Notes under the pieces: model-generated
Told to the model about the DNA's origin: nothing
Seen by the model: the letters and a program-made list of their open reading frames with translations, nothing else
The model's database searches: none
Shown: positions 1 to 8,776 of the stretch, piece after piece
How the letters are laid out: each line of letters begins with the position of its first letter
Numbering within the stretch: the stretch's first letter is position 1
Translations under genes and position numbers: made by a program
NCBI GenBank assembly: GCA_900177435.1
Contig: FXAI01000011.1
Span: forward strand, 96,658 to 130,457
Reading direction: 5' to 3'
Length of the DNA: 33,800 bases
Source of the DNA: Alteromonadaceae bacterium Bs31
GTDB taxonomy: Bacteria > Pseudomonadota > Gammaproteobacteria > Pseudomonadales > Cellvibrionaceae

Positions 1-137
1 GAAGCCCAGGGATGGGGTGTATGCCGCAAAGCTTGTAGGGAACAAGCGCGGCGAAGCCCAGGGATGGGGTGTATGCCGCAAAGCTTGTAGGGAACGAGCG
101 CGGCGAAGCCCAGGGATGGGGTGTATGCCGCAAAACT
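1..137. repeat. 52-bp tandem direct repeat, about 2.6 copies
   Basis: Copies start at 1, 53 and 105. The third diverges after about 33 bases. The first two full copies differ by a single A-to-G change near position 96. Each full unit holds two short dyads: CCCA-GGGA-TGGG, and GCTTGT-AGGGA-ACAAGC. The A-to-G change in copy 2 turns a T-A pair into a G-T wobble, so the hairpin survives. The 52-bp period is not a multiple of three, so a coding repeat is unlikely. The array may extend upstream of the window. There are no spacers, so it is not CRISPR. Confidence 0.85.
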
Positions 138-427
138 TAAAGCCAGCTGGCGCTAGAAGACTCTATAAAGCAAAGGCATGAAGCTAAGGCTTAGAATAAA
201 TACAGGGCATTAATCAGTAAAAAACCAGCGGGCTTGTTTCGCGCTGCTAAATAGCTGGTTTACGCTTCCTATACGCTGGCGCGTGACGGTGTGGGCGCCC
301 CGTTAAGCCTATTGGCGTTGCTTGCTGCCAGGCCTTGCTTGCTGGTACATATTCCCTACATAAAATATTGTTATTATTGTTCATAGTTTTTCGCAAGTTT
401 ACTAAAAACAAGAGAAGGAGCTTTGTT
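138..427. other. Non-coding stretch before the beta-propeller lipoprotein gene
   Basis: I see no convincing gene here. An interrupted dyad, AAACCAGC at 222-229 with GCTGGTTT at 254-261, could end a transcript from the left, but it lacks a good T tract. A decamer, TTGCTTGCTG, occurs twice around 315-345. The stretch presumably also holds the promoter of the gene at 428, but I cannot point to a clear -35/-10 pair. Confidence 0.4.
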
Positions 428-2548
428 ATGACGCGCATTTTATTATCCCTAAGTGTTGTTTTCATACTCAGTGCTTGTGGCGGCTCAGGGGAGACCTCAG
501 ACACTGGTGGCCCGGTAAACCCTTCTATCTCCTATGACAAATTGAAGGCGCCTGCCCCTTCCGCATCTGTATTGCGTTTGGCCACAGAAGAAGAGTTACT
601 GCTCTTGCTGAAAAATGGTGTGCGCCGGGACGTGCACTACGCTGTCGGCCGCCCGATTGCTACTCAGCAAGAGATTGAAAATACGCCGGTAGCAAGCCCG
701 ACTGACCCCCAGTCGGGGACCTTTTTTAATCGTCCCGGCGACCAGTTTTCTGGAACCAACGTACAGGTAGGGGGCGTGGATGAGGCGGATCATGTCAAAT
801 ACGACGGTCAGCACCTCTACATTCACGCTTGGCCGCGCTGGAGGACGGGGGAAGACTTAATGTATTGGAGTGGAGAAAGCTTCACTCCGGACCGTATTCG
901 GATTTTACGTACCGACCCAGCCAGCGCCACAGCGACTCCGGTTTCGGAGATCGTTATGGCCCAAAGCTACTCCGATACTTTGGAAATGTACCTCCTAGAG
1001 GGTGCAAATGAGAGCCTTGGCGCAGAAGCCATTGTCACCCTTCAGGCTCCCGATATCTTTGACTGGTGTGGCCTTGGAGCCCCGGAGTGGGGGTGGTATG
1101 GAGGAGACAACTCTATTAAGTTGTCCCTGTATTCCATGGCCAAGCCGGAAAACCCGGAACTCAGTTGGCAGCTGGAGTTGGACGGTATGCTGCATGATTC
1201 TCGCAGAATTGGCGACATGCTCTATGTGGTTTCCAGCTATATACCCCCTTTTGCGCTGTTTGAAGGCACGCCCGACGAGCGCTCCCCAGCGGCTTTCGGG
1301 GGCGACCTTGACACTGCAACTTCTCTGGCCGAAAGCGCGATAGCGGATTTATCGCTCGAAGACCTGTTGCCGTCTTACCTTATAAATGGTGGCGAGCGTC
1401 AATTACTGCACGGCGGTGAGCAATGTCTTGTAAATGCCGATCTGGGCCCGTACGACGGTTATCGCAGCCTTCATTACATTACCGCGATTGATCTGCGTAA
1501 GCAGCAGGTGACCGACACGCTCTGTACTACTGCGCCCACACAAGCGATGTATAGCTCCACTGATGCTATTTATCTGGTGGCCAATGAAGCTGCCAATAAC
1601 TGGGATGACAGCTATTCCGTGCTGCACAAGATTGGCTTGTCGGGAGAGCAAGTGAATTACCTTGCTTCAGGCGCAGTGCCCGGTAATCTGGGTTGGTCGA
1701 CACCCTCCTTCCGCATGGATGAGCATGATGGTTATATGCGCGTTATTACCAGCGCTTTTGATAGCAGTGCTAATCCGGACCACCGTCTCTGGGTGCTTGA
1801 GGAGAACAGCATAAGCAAAACCTTGGATGTGGTTGGCATGCTGCCAGAAGAAGGTAGCAGTGAGTCAATCGGGAAGCCCGGTGAGGATATTTACGGCGTG
1901 CGCTTTTGGGGAGATAAAGCCTATGTGGTTACTTATAAGTCTATCGACCCCTTGTACCTGCTGGACCTTGCTGACCCCAGTGCACCTTCTATTGCAGGTG
2001 AGCTGGAGTTGCCAGGCTTTTCCACCTACTTGCACCCTTTGGATGAAGGCTATGTGTTTGGCTTCGGCGCCGATCCGGAGTCCGATGAAGGGGGCTTGAA
2101 GGCAAGTTTGTTTGACGTTCGCAATCCTTCTCTGCCGCTTGTTGTTGGCGAAATAAAAATGACGGGCTGGCCCTACAGCGATGCCCTCCAGGACCACAAG
2201 TCTTTCTCTTTTGTACCTACCAGCGAAGATCAGTTGCGTATTACTGTGCCTGTTAATATGGGCGAGGGGAGTGAGCTGATCGACAACGGCTCAAGTGAAC
2301 TTACTTTGCCCCTTGGTAGACATGCGCACCTGCTGTTGATGTTGGAAATCAACGGCCTTGCTGGTGAAAATGCCAGCCTCAGTTTACAGGGTGCGCTGAA
2401 CCCGGATTCACTGGGCTCTGCCGATTGGTTCAACCACTATGCTTTAACTCGCGGTGTTATGCATGGTGATGCGGTTTACTACGTGGACGAGCCTTCTGTT
2501 TGGAGTGCTCTTTGGTTAGAGCCTGGCAAGGTATTTGGGCCCTTTTAA
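428..2548 (+). CDS. Secreted lipoprotein with C-terminal beta-propeller domain
   Basis: The start is ATG 428, not the in-frame ATG at 335, because a GAAGGAG ribosome site lies at 414-420 and translation from 428 begins directly with a lipoprotein signal (lipobox LSAC, Cys17). The 706-residue product matches the secreted beta-propeller family (Pfam Beta_propel). It shows the hallmark GGVDEAD around residues 115-121, a segment of the type SRRIGDMLYVVSSY, and the VRFWGDKAYVVTY / DPLYLLDLADPSAPSIAGEL block typical of the C-terminal blades. Family members are exported and of unknown biochemical function; binding or scaffold roles are usually assumed. The gene stands alone and converges on the minus-strand lipoprotein at 2751. 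The family call is firm; the function is unknown. Confidence 0.85.
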   Translation: MTRILLSLSVVFILSACGGSGETSDTGGPVNPSISYDKLKAPAPSASVLRLATEEELLLLLKNGVRRDVHYAVGRPIATQQEIENTPVASPTDPQSGTFFNRPGDQFSGTNVQVGGVDEADHVKYDGQHLYIHAWPRWRTGEDLMYWSGESFTPDRIRILRTDPASATATPVSEIVMAQSYSDTLEMYLLEGANESLGAEAIVTLQAPDIFDWCGLGAPEWGWYGGDNSIKLSLYSMAKPENPELSWQLELDGMLHDSRRIGDMLYVVSSYIPPFALFEGTPDERSPAAFGGDLDTATSLAESAIADLSLEDLLPSYLINGGERQLLHGGEQCLVNADLGPYDGYRSLHYITAIDLRKQQVTDTLCTTAPTQAMYSSTDAIYLVANEAANNWDDSYSVLHKIGLSGEQVNYLASGAVPGNLGWSTPSFRMDEHDGYMRVITSAFDSSANPDHRLWVLEENSISKTLDVVGMLPEEGSSESIGKPGEDIYGVRFWGDKAYVVTYKSIDPLYLLDLADPSAPSIAGELELPGFSTYLHPLDEGYVFGFGADPESDEGGLKASLFDVRNPSLPLVVGEIKMTGWPYSDALQDHKSFSFVPTSEDQLRITVPVNMGEGSELIDNGSSELTLPLGRHAHLLLMLEINGLAGENASLSLQGALNPDSLGSADWFNHYALTRGVMHGDAVYYVDEPSVWSALWLEPGKVFGPF

Positions 2549-2682
2549 AACGGTTCTCGCTAAACGTGAAAACAATAATGTGTGGGTAAAAGATTTAACG
2601 GGGGAGAGTAAAGCGAAACGCATGGAATGAGAAAGCGTGATCGAGCTTACCAAGCCTGCAGAGCTGTTAGACATAAAATGAA

Positions 2683-2735
2683 AACCGGCGCCCTTGCTGC
2701 GCCGGTTGTAGACAGGAAAAAAATACTTCCTGTCG
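2683..2735 (-). terminator. Hairpin pair between convergent genes
   Basis: The stem AACCGGCGC (2683-2691) pairs with GCGCCGGTT (2699-2707) across a 7-nt loop. Read on the minus strand it is followed by TTTTCATTTT, so it looks like a factor-independent terminator for the gene at 2751-3740. A second dyad, GACAGGAA (2711-2718) with TTCCTGTC (2728-2735), lies next to it. Together they separate two convergent genes. Confidence 0.65.
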
Positions 2736-2750
2736 ATCTTAATCGCGGTA

Positions 2751-3740
2751 CTAATTATTAATAGTCACATTAACTTCCAGCAAATCTAAACCCACCATAG
2801 TGAGTTCCTCTGTCTCATATTCCTCGTCCAGCAGCGAGCTTGAGTCGAGGCCAATGGCCAGGCCGCTGTCTGGGTAGTTGTCTCTATAGATTCCCGTATC
2901 ACCCGATAGCCTCACATAGGTTTTTAGCGTGCTTGCATTGGAAATATTCTGTAATTGAGGGTGCTGGGTATTGGGCATGGTAACGGTAATGGAATTTCCG
3001 TCAATTTCTATCGTGCCATCACCAAAATAGCCACGGCTACCGTCTGTGGTGTAAACGAAAAGACGTGGGAGTAAAAGAGAAATAAATTCAGTCGATGAAG
3101 CGCTGGTTGGAATAAAGTCGGCGCGAATGGAGATATCTCCAGAGTCCATATCGTCGTTGCCATTCACATCAAAAACAGTTTCCGCAGTGAAACGCGCAGT
3201 GCTGATGTCGTCGAACAAATCCAAAGCACTTAAGCTGTTAGCAAGGTCATTGAAAGTGAAGGTGACGCTCACGCTACCCGTTCTGTTGTTATCTACACAG
3301 CTTCCGTAGGGGAGGTTAACTGAAGGGCTATAGATAAACTCCCGTGTATTTTGAGAGCCCTCAACCGTGCGATTAATAAGCAAATTTGGCCCATCTAAAC
3401 CGAAGGCGAATGTTGCCTTGGTGTTAGAGGCATTTGTAGCGGTGAATGATGAATCGGTATAAGACGTGATCTCAGCAATGGAGGCTACGCCTGCCATGCA
3501 CTGATTGGCGCGGTCTGCACGCACCTCGGTATGGAGGTTTTGATCGATAGTGACATAGTGAAAAGCATCGTATAACCAGTCACCCAAAATTGGACTGTCG
3601 AGTGGCACAATGCCTGTATTTTCTGGTGCTTGAGGCCCCAGATTATCACCACCATTACTGCTTTCTCCGCTACCACCGCCCCCGCAAGCGAGTAATGAAA
3701 GGCAGCATAGGCAAGTTCCCAGTTGTTTGTTCAGCGTCAT
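2751..3740 (-). CDS. Hypothetical lipoprotein with a calcium-loop-like Asp-rich motif
   Basis: I do not recognise this 329-residue protein. It opens with a lipoprotein signal (hydrophobic stretch, then LLAC with Cys19), followed by a Gly/Ser/Asn-rich linker to about residue 45, so it should be a lipid-anchored envelope protein. The body is beta-rich in appearance, with no membrane segments. One segment near residue 195, DVNGNDDMDSGD, resembles the calcium-binding loop of dockerin or EF-hand-like repeats (D-x-N-x-N-D ... D-x-G-D). A single copy is not enough to call a dockerin. The gene is monocistronic, with a terminator downstream and the patatin gene ending 130 bp upstream on the same strand. 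Confidence 0.7.
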   Translation of the reverse strand: MTLNKQLGTCLCCLSLLACGGGGSGESSNGGDNLGPQAPENTGIVPLDSPILGDWLYDAFHYVTIDQNLHTEVRADRANQCMAGVASIAEITSYTDSSFTATNASNTKATFAFGLDGPNLLINRTVEGSQNTREFIYSPSVNLPYGSCVDNNRTGSVSVTFTFNDLANSLSALDLFDDISTARFTAETVFDVNGNDDMDSGDISIRADFIPTSASSTEFISLLLPRLFVYTTDGSRGYFGDGTIEIDGNSITVTMPNTQHPQLQNISNASTLKTYVRLSGDTGIYRDNYPDSGLAIGLDSSSLLDEEYETEELTMVGLDLLEVNVTINN

Positions 3741-3870
3741 AGTTCTTGTCCGGTTTATAATTGTTTTTTGGCACGTAAGTATACGTGTTGCACGGTACTA
3801 GTTAAAGAAAAGGAAGGGGCTACACGAAAAATTGGAGGGGCATCTACTTAAAACAGTCTGGTGAAACACG

Positions 3871-4704
3871 CTATTTTTCTAGTAGCTGTTGTATTTGTAA
3901 TCTAAACGTTTCAGATGCCGCTTCACCCCGTTTTAATACATCGCCAATCTTATGAAAATCAAAGGCATCAATGCCAGCGGTATCGGGTTTGAAGGTGAGT
4001 TGGGGAGGGTAGTGCTTAAGTTGTTGTTGGTTGTTGTGGTGCAAAATTATATTGAGCGCACCCGCAACCACCTGTGTGGTGTTTGGATTGTTTCTACGGC
4101 TGAGGCTCATAACATCACTGGCAATGCGGAAGTCACAGCTGTGAATATGGTCACAGGGCATGTTGTTAACCGTGCCGCCATCTATAAGCAGTTTGTCTCC
4201 CCGCTGAACGGGAGCGAACACCCCAGGTACTGCCATGCTGGCTTTAACCGCGCTGAGCAAGTCACCGTCGTTCAGTACCAGCTCCTGGCCTGTGTCGAAA
4301 TCGCAGGCAAGAGCCTTGAAGGGAGTGTGCAGCTGGGAAAACTGTTTGTGATTCAGCTCGTAAAAGAGATGCTCGAACAAGCCTTCGGCATCGACAAAAC
4401 CACCCCTTGAAGTGTCGAAGCGAAATACCTTTAGCCATTTCATCAGTTTTTTACGCTTTGCAAACCAGACCTTGGGTTTTTCTCCTGCTGGAAAGAGGTG
4501 GTCCTGCACGCGTGATTCAATATCGTTGCCACTCAGGCCCGCAGCGTAGAGTGAGCCAATAATGGCTCCCATACTGGTGCCAACAATGAGCGTGGGTCTT
4601 ATGCTCAATTCATCCAACACTTTAAGCAGTGCAATATGGGCTAAGCCCTTAACCCCACCGCCACTTAACGCGAGACCAATACTGCGGTTTTTAAGGTTCG
4701 ACAT
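3871..4704 (-). CDS. Patatin-like phospholipase (RssA type)
   Basis: This is a serine lipid hydrolase of the patatin fold, expected to act on phospholipid or acyl-ester substrates. From ATG 4704 (277 aa) it shows the oxyanion loop GGGVKG (residues 15-20), the nucleophile elbow GTSMG with Ser44, and the catalytic Asp in DGG (175-177), so the Ser-Asp dyad is complete. No signal peptide or transmembrane segment is visible, so it is probably cytoplasmic, as in the RssA/YlbK subgroup. The frame stays open to a TTG at 4824, with another ATG at 4743. I prefer 4704 because related proteins start a few residues before the glycine-rich loop, although no start has a strong ribosome site. The family is certain; the exact start is not. 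Confidence 0.85.
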   Translation of the reverse strand: MSNLKNRSIGLALSGGGVKGLAHIALLKVLDELSIRPTLIVGTSMGAIIGSLYAAGLSGNDIESRVQDHLFPAGEKPKVWFAKRKKLMKWLKVFRFDTSRGGFVDAEGLFEHLFYELNHKQFSQLHTPFKALACDFDTGQELVLNDGDLLSAVKASMAVPGVFAPVQRGDKLLIDGGTVNNMPCDHIHSCDFRIASDVMSLSRRNNPNTTQVVAGALNIILHHNNQQQLKHYPPQLTFKPDTAGIDAFDFHKIGDVLKRGEAASETFRLQIQQLLEK

Positions 4705-4841
4705 GGTGCAAAGCTCTAAAAAAGACCCATTTTTGGTGCTCATAGATTGAGCTATTTTGGTGAGTGGTGTCGGATAGTTTGACAAAGTGTAAAGCCTAGA
4801 TTCTAACGCAATCAGGCCAGGCAAGGTTAAATATTAAAATC

Positions 4842-4870
4842 TGCGCCAAGCTGGCGCATTTTGGCTTTTT
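4842..4870. terminator. Hairpin with T-rich flank upstream of the patatin gene
   Basis: A perfect stem, TGCGCCA (4842-4848) and TGGCGCA (4852-4858), has a 3-nt loop. The plus strand continues TTTTGGCTTTTT, a terminator-like tail. On the minus strand the tail is GATTTTAAT, so the same hairpin could also stop read-through from the PKS operon into the patatin gene. Direction is uncertain. Confidence 0.5.
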
Positions 4871-4933
4871 AATACCAATTTCCATGCCTTTTAATGGAAG
4901 TTTAGCAATCTGGCGTGAATTTTGGATGATAAT

Positions 4934-5043
4934 ACTCGTGAATTAGTACTAAGTGTGAACGACCTTTAGCTATTCTCATCCCTTGGTGATGCCGATGTGT
5001 CGGCTCCAAGTCAGTTTAGGCGGCCCTTTTGGGCCGCTTTTTT
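4934..5043 (+). ncRNA. Candidate small structured RNA ending in a strong terminator
   Basis: No reading frame explains this plus-strand stretch, yet it ends in a textbook factor-independent terminator (5020-5043) pointing away from both neighbouring minus-strand genes. Just before it is a nested hairpin: CTTGG (4982-4986) with CCAAG (5006-5010), enclosing GCCGA (4991-4995) and TCGGC (5000-5004). A GATAAT -10-like hexamer sits at 4928-4933, but no convincing -35 was found. The 5' end is therefore a guess. I recognise no known RNA family. The alternative is simply an intergenic double hairpin ending leftover plus-strand transcription. Confidence 0.3.
5020..5043 (+). terminator. Factor-independent terminator, plus strand
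   Basis: The stem GCGGCCC (5020-5026) pairs with GGGCCGC (5031-5037) over a TTTT loop, followed by six T residues (5038-5043). On the minus strand the hairpin is preceded by A residues and not followed by T residues, so it is not a good terminator for the PKS operon that ends at 5066. Confidence 0.8.
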
Positions 5044-5065
5044 ATTGCCTGTAAAAATATTGCGT

Positions 5066-8000
5066 TCAGTGTTCTGCTACGAGACGATTTATCAGTTGCC
5101 CCAGCTCTTTGCCATGGGTGGTAAGGCGGGTTTTATGGTCGCCCGGTACCGCTTTTATATCGATATCTATACCCTGCAACTGGTGCCAGCCCAGTGAGGG
5201 GTGCTCTTTACTCCATTCTTCGTTGATCAAGAGGTGAAGTTTTTTGCTAATTGGGCGAGGTTTGTAGCGCAGCAGCAAGTTCAGGTAGATCTGGCTGCCG
5301 TATAAAGCATTTCTTAGATAGAACAATTTTTTATTTATGGGAAAACAGAAAATGAATACTCTGTTAATGGTGGTGCGCAACTCAGATACAAAGCTCTTCA
5401 CTTTACCCGATGCTAATGTTTTAAGAAGATTGACCAGTCGCTTTTTGAGGCGGCGGAGTTTTACTTTACCGGTTTCTAATAGGCGAAATTTATTATTGGG
5501 GTAAGGCGTGTCCATGAGGATGATACACTGTACTTCCTCCCCCGCTTCCAAAAGCTGCCGAGCCAGTTCATAAGTTACTATACCGCCCACGCACTCTCCC
5601 GCCAGAATATAGGGGCCGTGGGGCTGAATTTTTTTAAGATGTTCGATATATTCACGAGCCATATCTTCAACAGATGCGTGAAAATCTTCACCAAGAAAAA
5701 TGCCCCTGGGCCGGAAACCCATTACCGGACGTTGCCCGCCAAGGTTTTGTACCAAGGTACTAAAATAACGATAGGCGTCCTCTTCATAGTTAGACTTGCC
5801 TTCGTGAAAGTATCTGTCTTGGTGTGCACCTGCCACGAGAAAAATAGGCGAGCCTTCACCCCTGGAGTCTATTTCGAACAGTAAGTCGAAGTGGCTCTGT
5901 TCCGACCCGTTTTTTTGATAGCGCGCGCACATTAACGCTATGCTTGGATAGCGAAAAATATCGGCAAGGCCAATAGGTAATTCAAGTACATTCGAAAGTC
6001 TGTTTGCCAGCTGAACGCCTATCAGGGAGTCGCCGCCAAGGTTTAGAAAGCTGTCTTCTGCCGAAATATTTTTACCGAATGTCTCATGCCAGCAAGTGGT
6101 TATTTTTTCTGAAGTACTTTTTCCCTGAGTGCCTGTAGGCGCTGCAGTATTGTCAATAGTGTTACCGGGGCCCACCTTGCGGCTCAAATCAGGCAGCCAA
6201 TATTTTTCCCGTGCGAAGGGGTAGCTTGGTGCCAGTGCCAATGTGTCTTTTGCAATGACCTTATCTTTTACTAAGTCGATAGGAAGGCCTGCACTCCACA
6301 GATTTAGTAGTAGCGTTTGCATGCTTGAGCTTTCCATCTCCATGGTATCGATGGAGGGAATACAATGAATGCCCTGGTGAAATGCCTTTTGTGCTGAGCT
6401 TAGAGAGCAGAGCGCTTTTCCTGGACCAATTTCCAATAATACATTTGCACCGCTGTTGAGAAGCTGAGCAGCGCCATGGTTAAAATCCACTGGCTCCCTT
6501 AAATGTTTTAACCAGTAATCTGATAGCCAGACAGGTGCGTCGCTGCCGCGGTAAGTGCTCGTCATGCTAAGCACTGCAATGTTTGGTTTTTTTAGCTCAA
6601 GGGTATTCAATACCTTTGCAAATTCACTGCTTATGGGCTCAATAAATTTAGAATGGAAAGCCCGGCTGACTTTTAGTTTTACGCAGCGAATTTTATTGTC
6701 TTGCAGGTTAAGCAGTAGCTGGTCTATGTGCTCATGAGTACCCGACAGCACAGTGCTGGCCGGGGCATTTTTAAGTGAAATTTCGAATTTATCTTCGAGA
6801 TAGGGCTCAAGGTCTTCTGCAGAGGCAAGTACACTGAGCATGGCGCTTTCTGCAACCGTTGCCATGAGTTGGCCGCGAAGCGTTACCAGACGTATGGCAT
6901 CGTGCAGTTCAAATACCCCTGCGATTGTTGCTGCTACATATTCTCCCAGGCTGTGGCCAATCATTATAGTTGGCAATACACCGCGATCCATGAGTGTCTT
7001 AGCTAAACAATACTCGGTAATAAACAGCGCGGGTTGTGCGTTTTGCGTTTCTTTAAGTAGTTCTTCAGCGTGTTTACTTGGTTCACCTAAAAGCAGAGCG
7101 CGTATGTCGACGTTGCTGTGCTTGGCCAATTCTCTAAGGCAGGAGTCCAAGTAGCTGCGAAAGGCTGTATCGCTATCATAAAGCGCGCGGGCCATGCCAA
7201 CGCGTTGCATACCTTGCCCGGCGAATAAAAAAGCGACCTTTGGATCTTGCAGTGTCTTTCGCGCTGGGCTAACGACCACAGTACTGTTGTGCTTTGAAAT
7301 AAATCCGCACCAGGGAAAGCGTTTTCTAGCGCTGGCGAGGGTGTAGGATACCGGGCCAAGCTGTTGCGAGTGCTGGATAAACTCCTCAACAGTTTGCTGA
7401 TAGTTTGCAAGCGCCTCGGCTGTTTTTGCGGATACGGGAAAATAGTAATTGTCTGAACTCACAAGGTTATTTTTACGAGCAGCGGGAGGACTGGTCAGCA
7501 CCACATGAGCATTGGTACCACCCACGCCAAAAGCACTAACGCCAACAACCGTTGGTGTATTTTTGTTGCGAAGGTTTATGGTACTGGAATTAAGGTAAAA
7601 GCCGCTATCGTTTAACAGTGTTGTATCTGCTTGTTCTGCATATAAGCAGGGGGGGATGAGTTGGTGTTGTGCAACAAGTACCGATTTAATAAAAGAGGCA
7701 ATTCCCGCTGCTGCGTCTAAATGGCCAACGTTTGCTTTGAGCGTTCCAAGCGGGCGGCTCTTTTCTGTGGATGGAGCAAAAACGGCTTTTAAGCCTTCGA
7801 TTTCTATGGGGTCTCCGAGCTTGGTTCCGGTGCCGTGTGTTTCTATATAGTCGACATCTTCCGGCTTTAAGCCGGAAAGCTCCAAAGCTAAAGAGATAGC
7901 TTGCGCCTGACCGGAAACAGAGGGTGCGGTATAACCTACTTTATCCGCCCCGTCGTTATTCACCGCTGCACCGCGAACAACAGCGAGAATTATATCGCCG

Positions 8001-8776
8001 TCCTCTACGGCTTCTGCATAGCGTTTGAGTGCAACCACGCCAACACCTTCTCCGAATAAAGTGCCGTTGGCTGCTGTGGTGAAGGGACGACAGTGCCCGT
8101 CGGTAGAAAAAATTAAGCCATCTGTGGATTTATATCCGGCGCCGTGGGGTACATTTACACTGGCACCACCGCACAAGGCAATATCACATTGATAGGTTTG
8201 CAATGCTGTGCAGCCCATTTGCACGGCCACTAAGGATGTGGAACAGGCGCTTTGCAGTGTGATGCTAGGCCCTGTTAAATTGAGTTTATAGCTGGTGCGA
8301 CTTGCTAAAAAATCCTTGTCGCTCGCGATCATTTTTTGAAAATCATCGACAGAAAAATCATGGGTGTCGATATGTAATTTATTTAGTAGATAGCGGTTAA
8401 GCCCGCAACCGGCAAATACGCCCACGCTCCCGGGTACTTGATCGGGTATGTAGCAGGCTTTCTCAAGAGCTGTCCAGGCGTGTTGCAGAAATAAGCGTTG
8501 TTGAGGATCTATAAGTTCCGCTTCTGAGGCGGTGTAGCCGAAAAACGCAGCGTCGAAGCGATCGGCATTTGCTAGAATTGCGGCTCGGCGAACATAGCTT
8601 GGGTGGTCTACTATGCTTGCGTCAACACCTGCCTGCACACATTGTTCCCGGCTGATATCAACAATACCGCATTTGCCCGCTACAATTTGAGACCAAAACT
8701 CTTCAATATTGTCTGCCCCAGGAAAAGCACCAGACATCCCGATAACAGCTATATCATTCGCGCGGTAGTTATTCAC
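5066..8776 (-). CDS. Type I polyketide synthase module KS-AT-ACP-TE
   Basis: This 1236-residue single-module PKS should perform one Claisen extension and release the chain. The KS (about 1-430) has Cys178 in SACST, His314 in THGTGT and His352 in NVGHLD, so it is complete. The AT (about 515-830) has Ser609 in GHSLGE and the AFHS motif at 706-709, pointing to malonyl-CoA. No KR, DH or ER lies between AT and ACP, so the beta-keto group should stay unreduced. The ACP carries Ser917 in GGDSL. The C-terminal thioesterase (about 975-1236) has GECVG, putting Cys1062 at the nucleophile site, with Asp1089 and His1214 (GDH) as partners. Translation starts at GTG 8776, overlapping the TAG of the hydrolase by one base. 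It probably takes the chain from the NRPS two genes upstream. Confidence 0.93.
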   Translation of the reverse strand: MNNYRANDIAVIGMSGAFPGADNIEEFWSQIVAGKCGIVDISREQCVQAGVDASIVDHPSYVRRAAILANADRFDAAFFGYTASEAELIDPQQRLFLQHAWTALEKACYIPDQVPGSVGVFAGCGLNRYLLNKLHIDTHDFSVDDFQKMIASDKDFLASRTSYKLNLTGPSITLQSACSTSLVAVQMGCTALQTYQCDIALCGGASVNVPHGAGYKSTDGLIFSTDGHCRPFTTAANGTLFGEGVGVVALKRYAEAVEDGDIILAVVRGAAVNNDGADKVGYTAPSVSGQAQAISLALELSGLKPEDVDYIETHGTGTKLGDPIEIEGLKAVFAPSTEKSRPLGTLKANVGHLDAAAGIASFIKSVLVAQHQLIPPCLYAEQADTTLLNDSGFYLNSSTINLRNKNTPTVVGVSAFGVGGTNAHVVLTSPPAARKNNLVSSDNYYFPVSAKTAEALANYQQTVEEFIQHSQQLGPVSYTLASARKRFPWCGFISKHNSTVVVSPARKTLQDPKVAFLFAGQGMQRVGMARALYDSDTAFRSYLDSCLRELAKHSNVDIRALLLGEPSKHAEELLKETQNAQPALFITEYCLAKTLMDRGVLPTIMIGHSLGEYVAATIAGVFELHDAIRLVTLRGQLMATVAESAMLSVLASAEDLEPYLEDKFEISLKNAPASTVLSGTHEHIDQLLLNLQDNKIRCVKLKVSRAFHSKFIEPISSEFAKVLNTLELKKPNIAVLSMTSTYRGSDAPVWLSDYWLKHLREPVDFNHGAAQLLNSGANVLLEIGPGKALCSLSSAQKAFHQGIHCIPSIDTMEMESSSMQTLLLNLWSAGLPIDLVKDKVIAKDTLALAPSYPFAREKYWLPDLSRKVGPGNTIDNTAAPTGTQGKSTSEKITTCWHETFGKNISAEDSFLNLGGDSLIGVQLANRLSNVLELPIGLADIFRYPSIALMCARYQKNGSEQSHFDLLFEIDSRGEGSPIFLVAGAHQDRYFHEGKSNYEEDAYRYFSTLVQNLGGQRPVMGFRPRGIFLGEDFHASVEDMAREYIEHLKKIQPHGPYILAGECVGGIVTYELARQLLEAGEEVQCIILMDTPYPNNKFRLLETGKVKLRRLKKRLVNLLKTLASGKVKSFVSELRTTINRVFIFCFPINKKLFYLRNALYGSQIYLNLLLRYKPRPISKKLHLLINEEWSKEHPSLGWHQLQGIDIDIKAVPGDHKTRLTTHGKELGQLINRLVAEH

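Noticed and set aside
1-137. CRISPR array
   Set aside because: The repeats are directly adjacent with no unique spacers and no cas genes are present.
3127-3220. Dockerin domain in the lipoprotein at 2751-3740
   Set aside because: Only one calcium-loop-like motif is present; dockerins need two repeats.
3769-3775. Perfect TGGCACG (-24 box) near the unknown lipoprotein gene
   Set aside because: On the plus strand, 10 bases after GG the sequence is TA, not GC, and the nearby gene is on the opposite strand.
3952-4410. 152-aa plus-strand frame within the patatin gene
   Set aside because: It lies fully antisense to a gene with complete catalytic motifs and shows no domain of its own.
4981-5010. 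tRNA-like fold
   Set aside because: There is no T-loop GTTCGANTC pattern, anticodon arm or CCA-compatible acceptor stem; only a nested hairpin is present.
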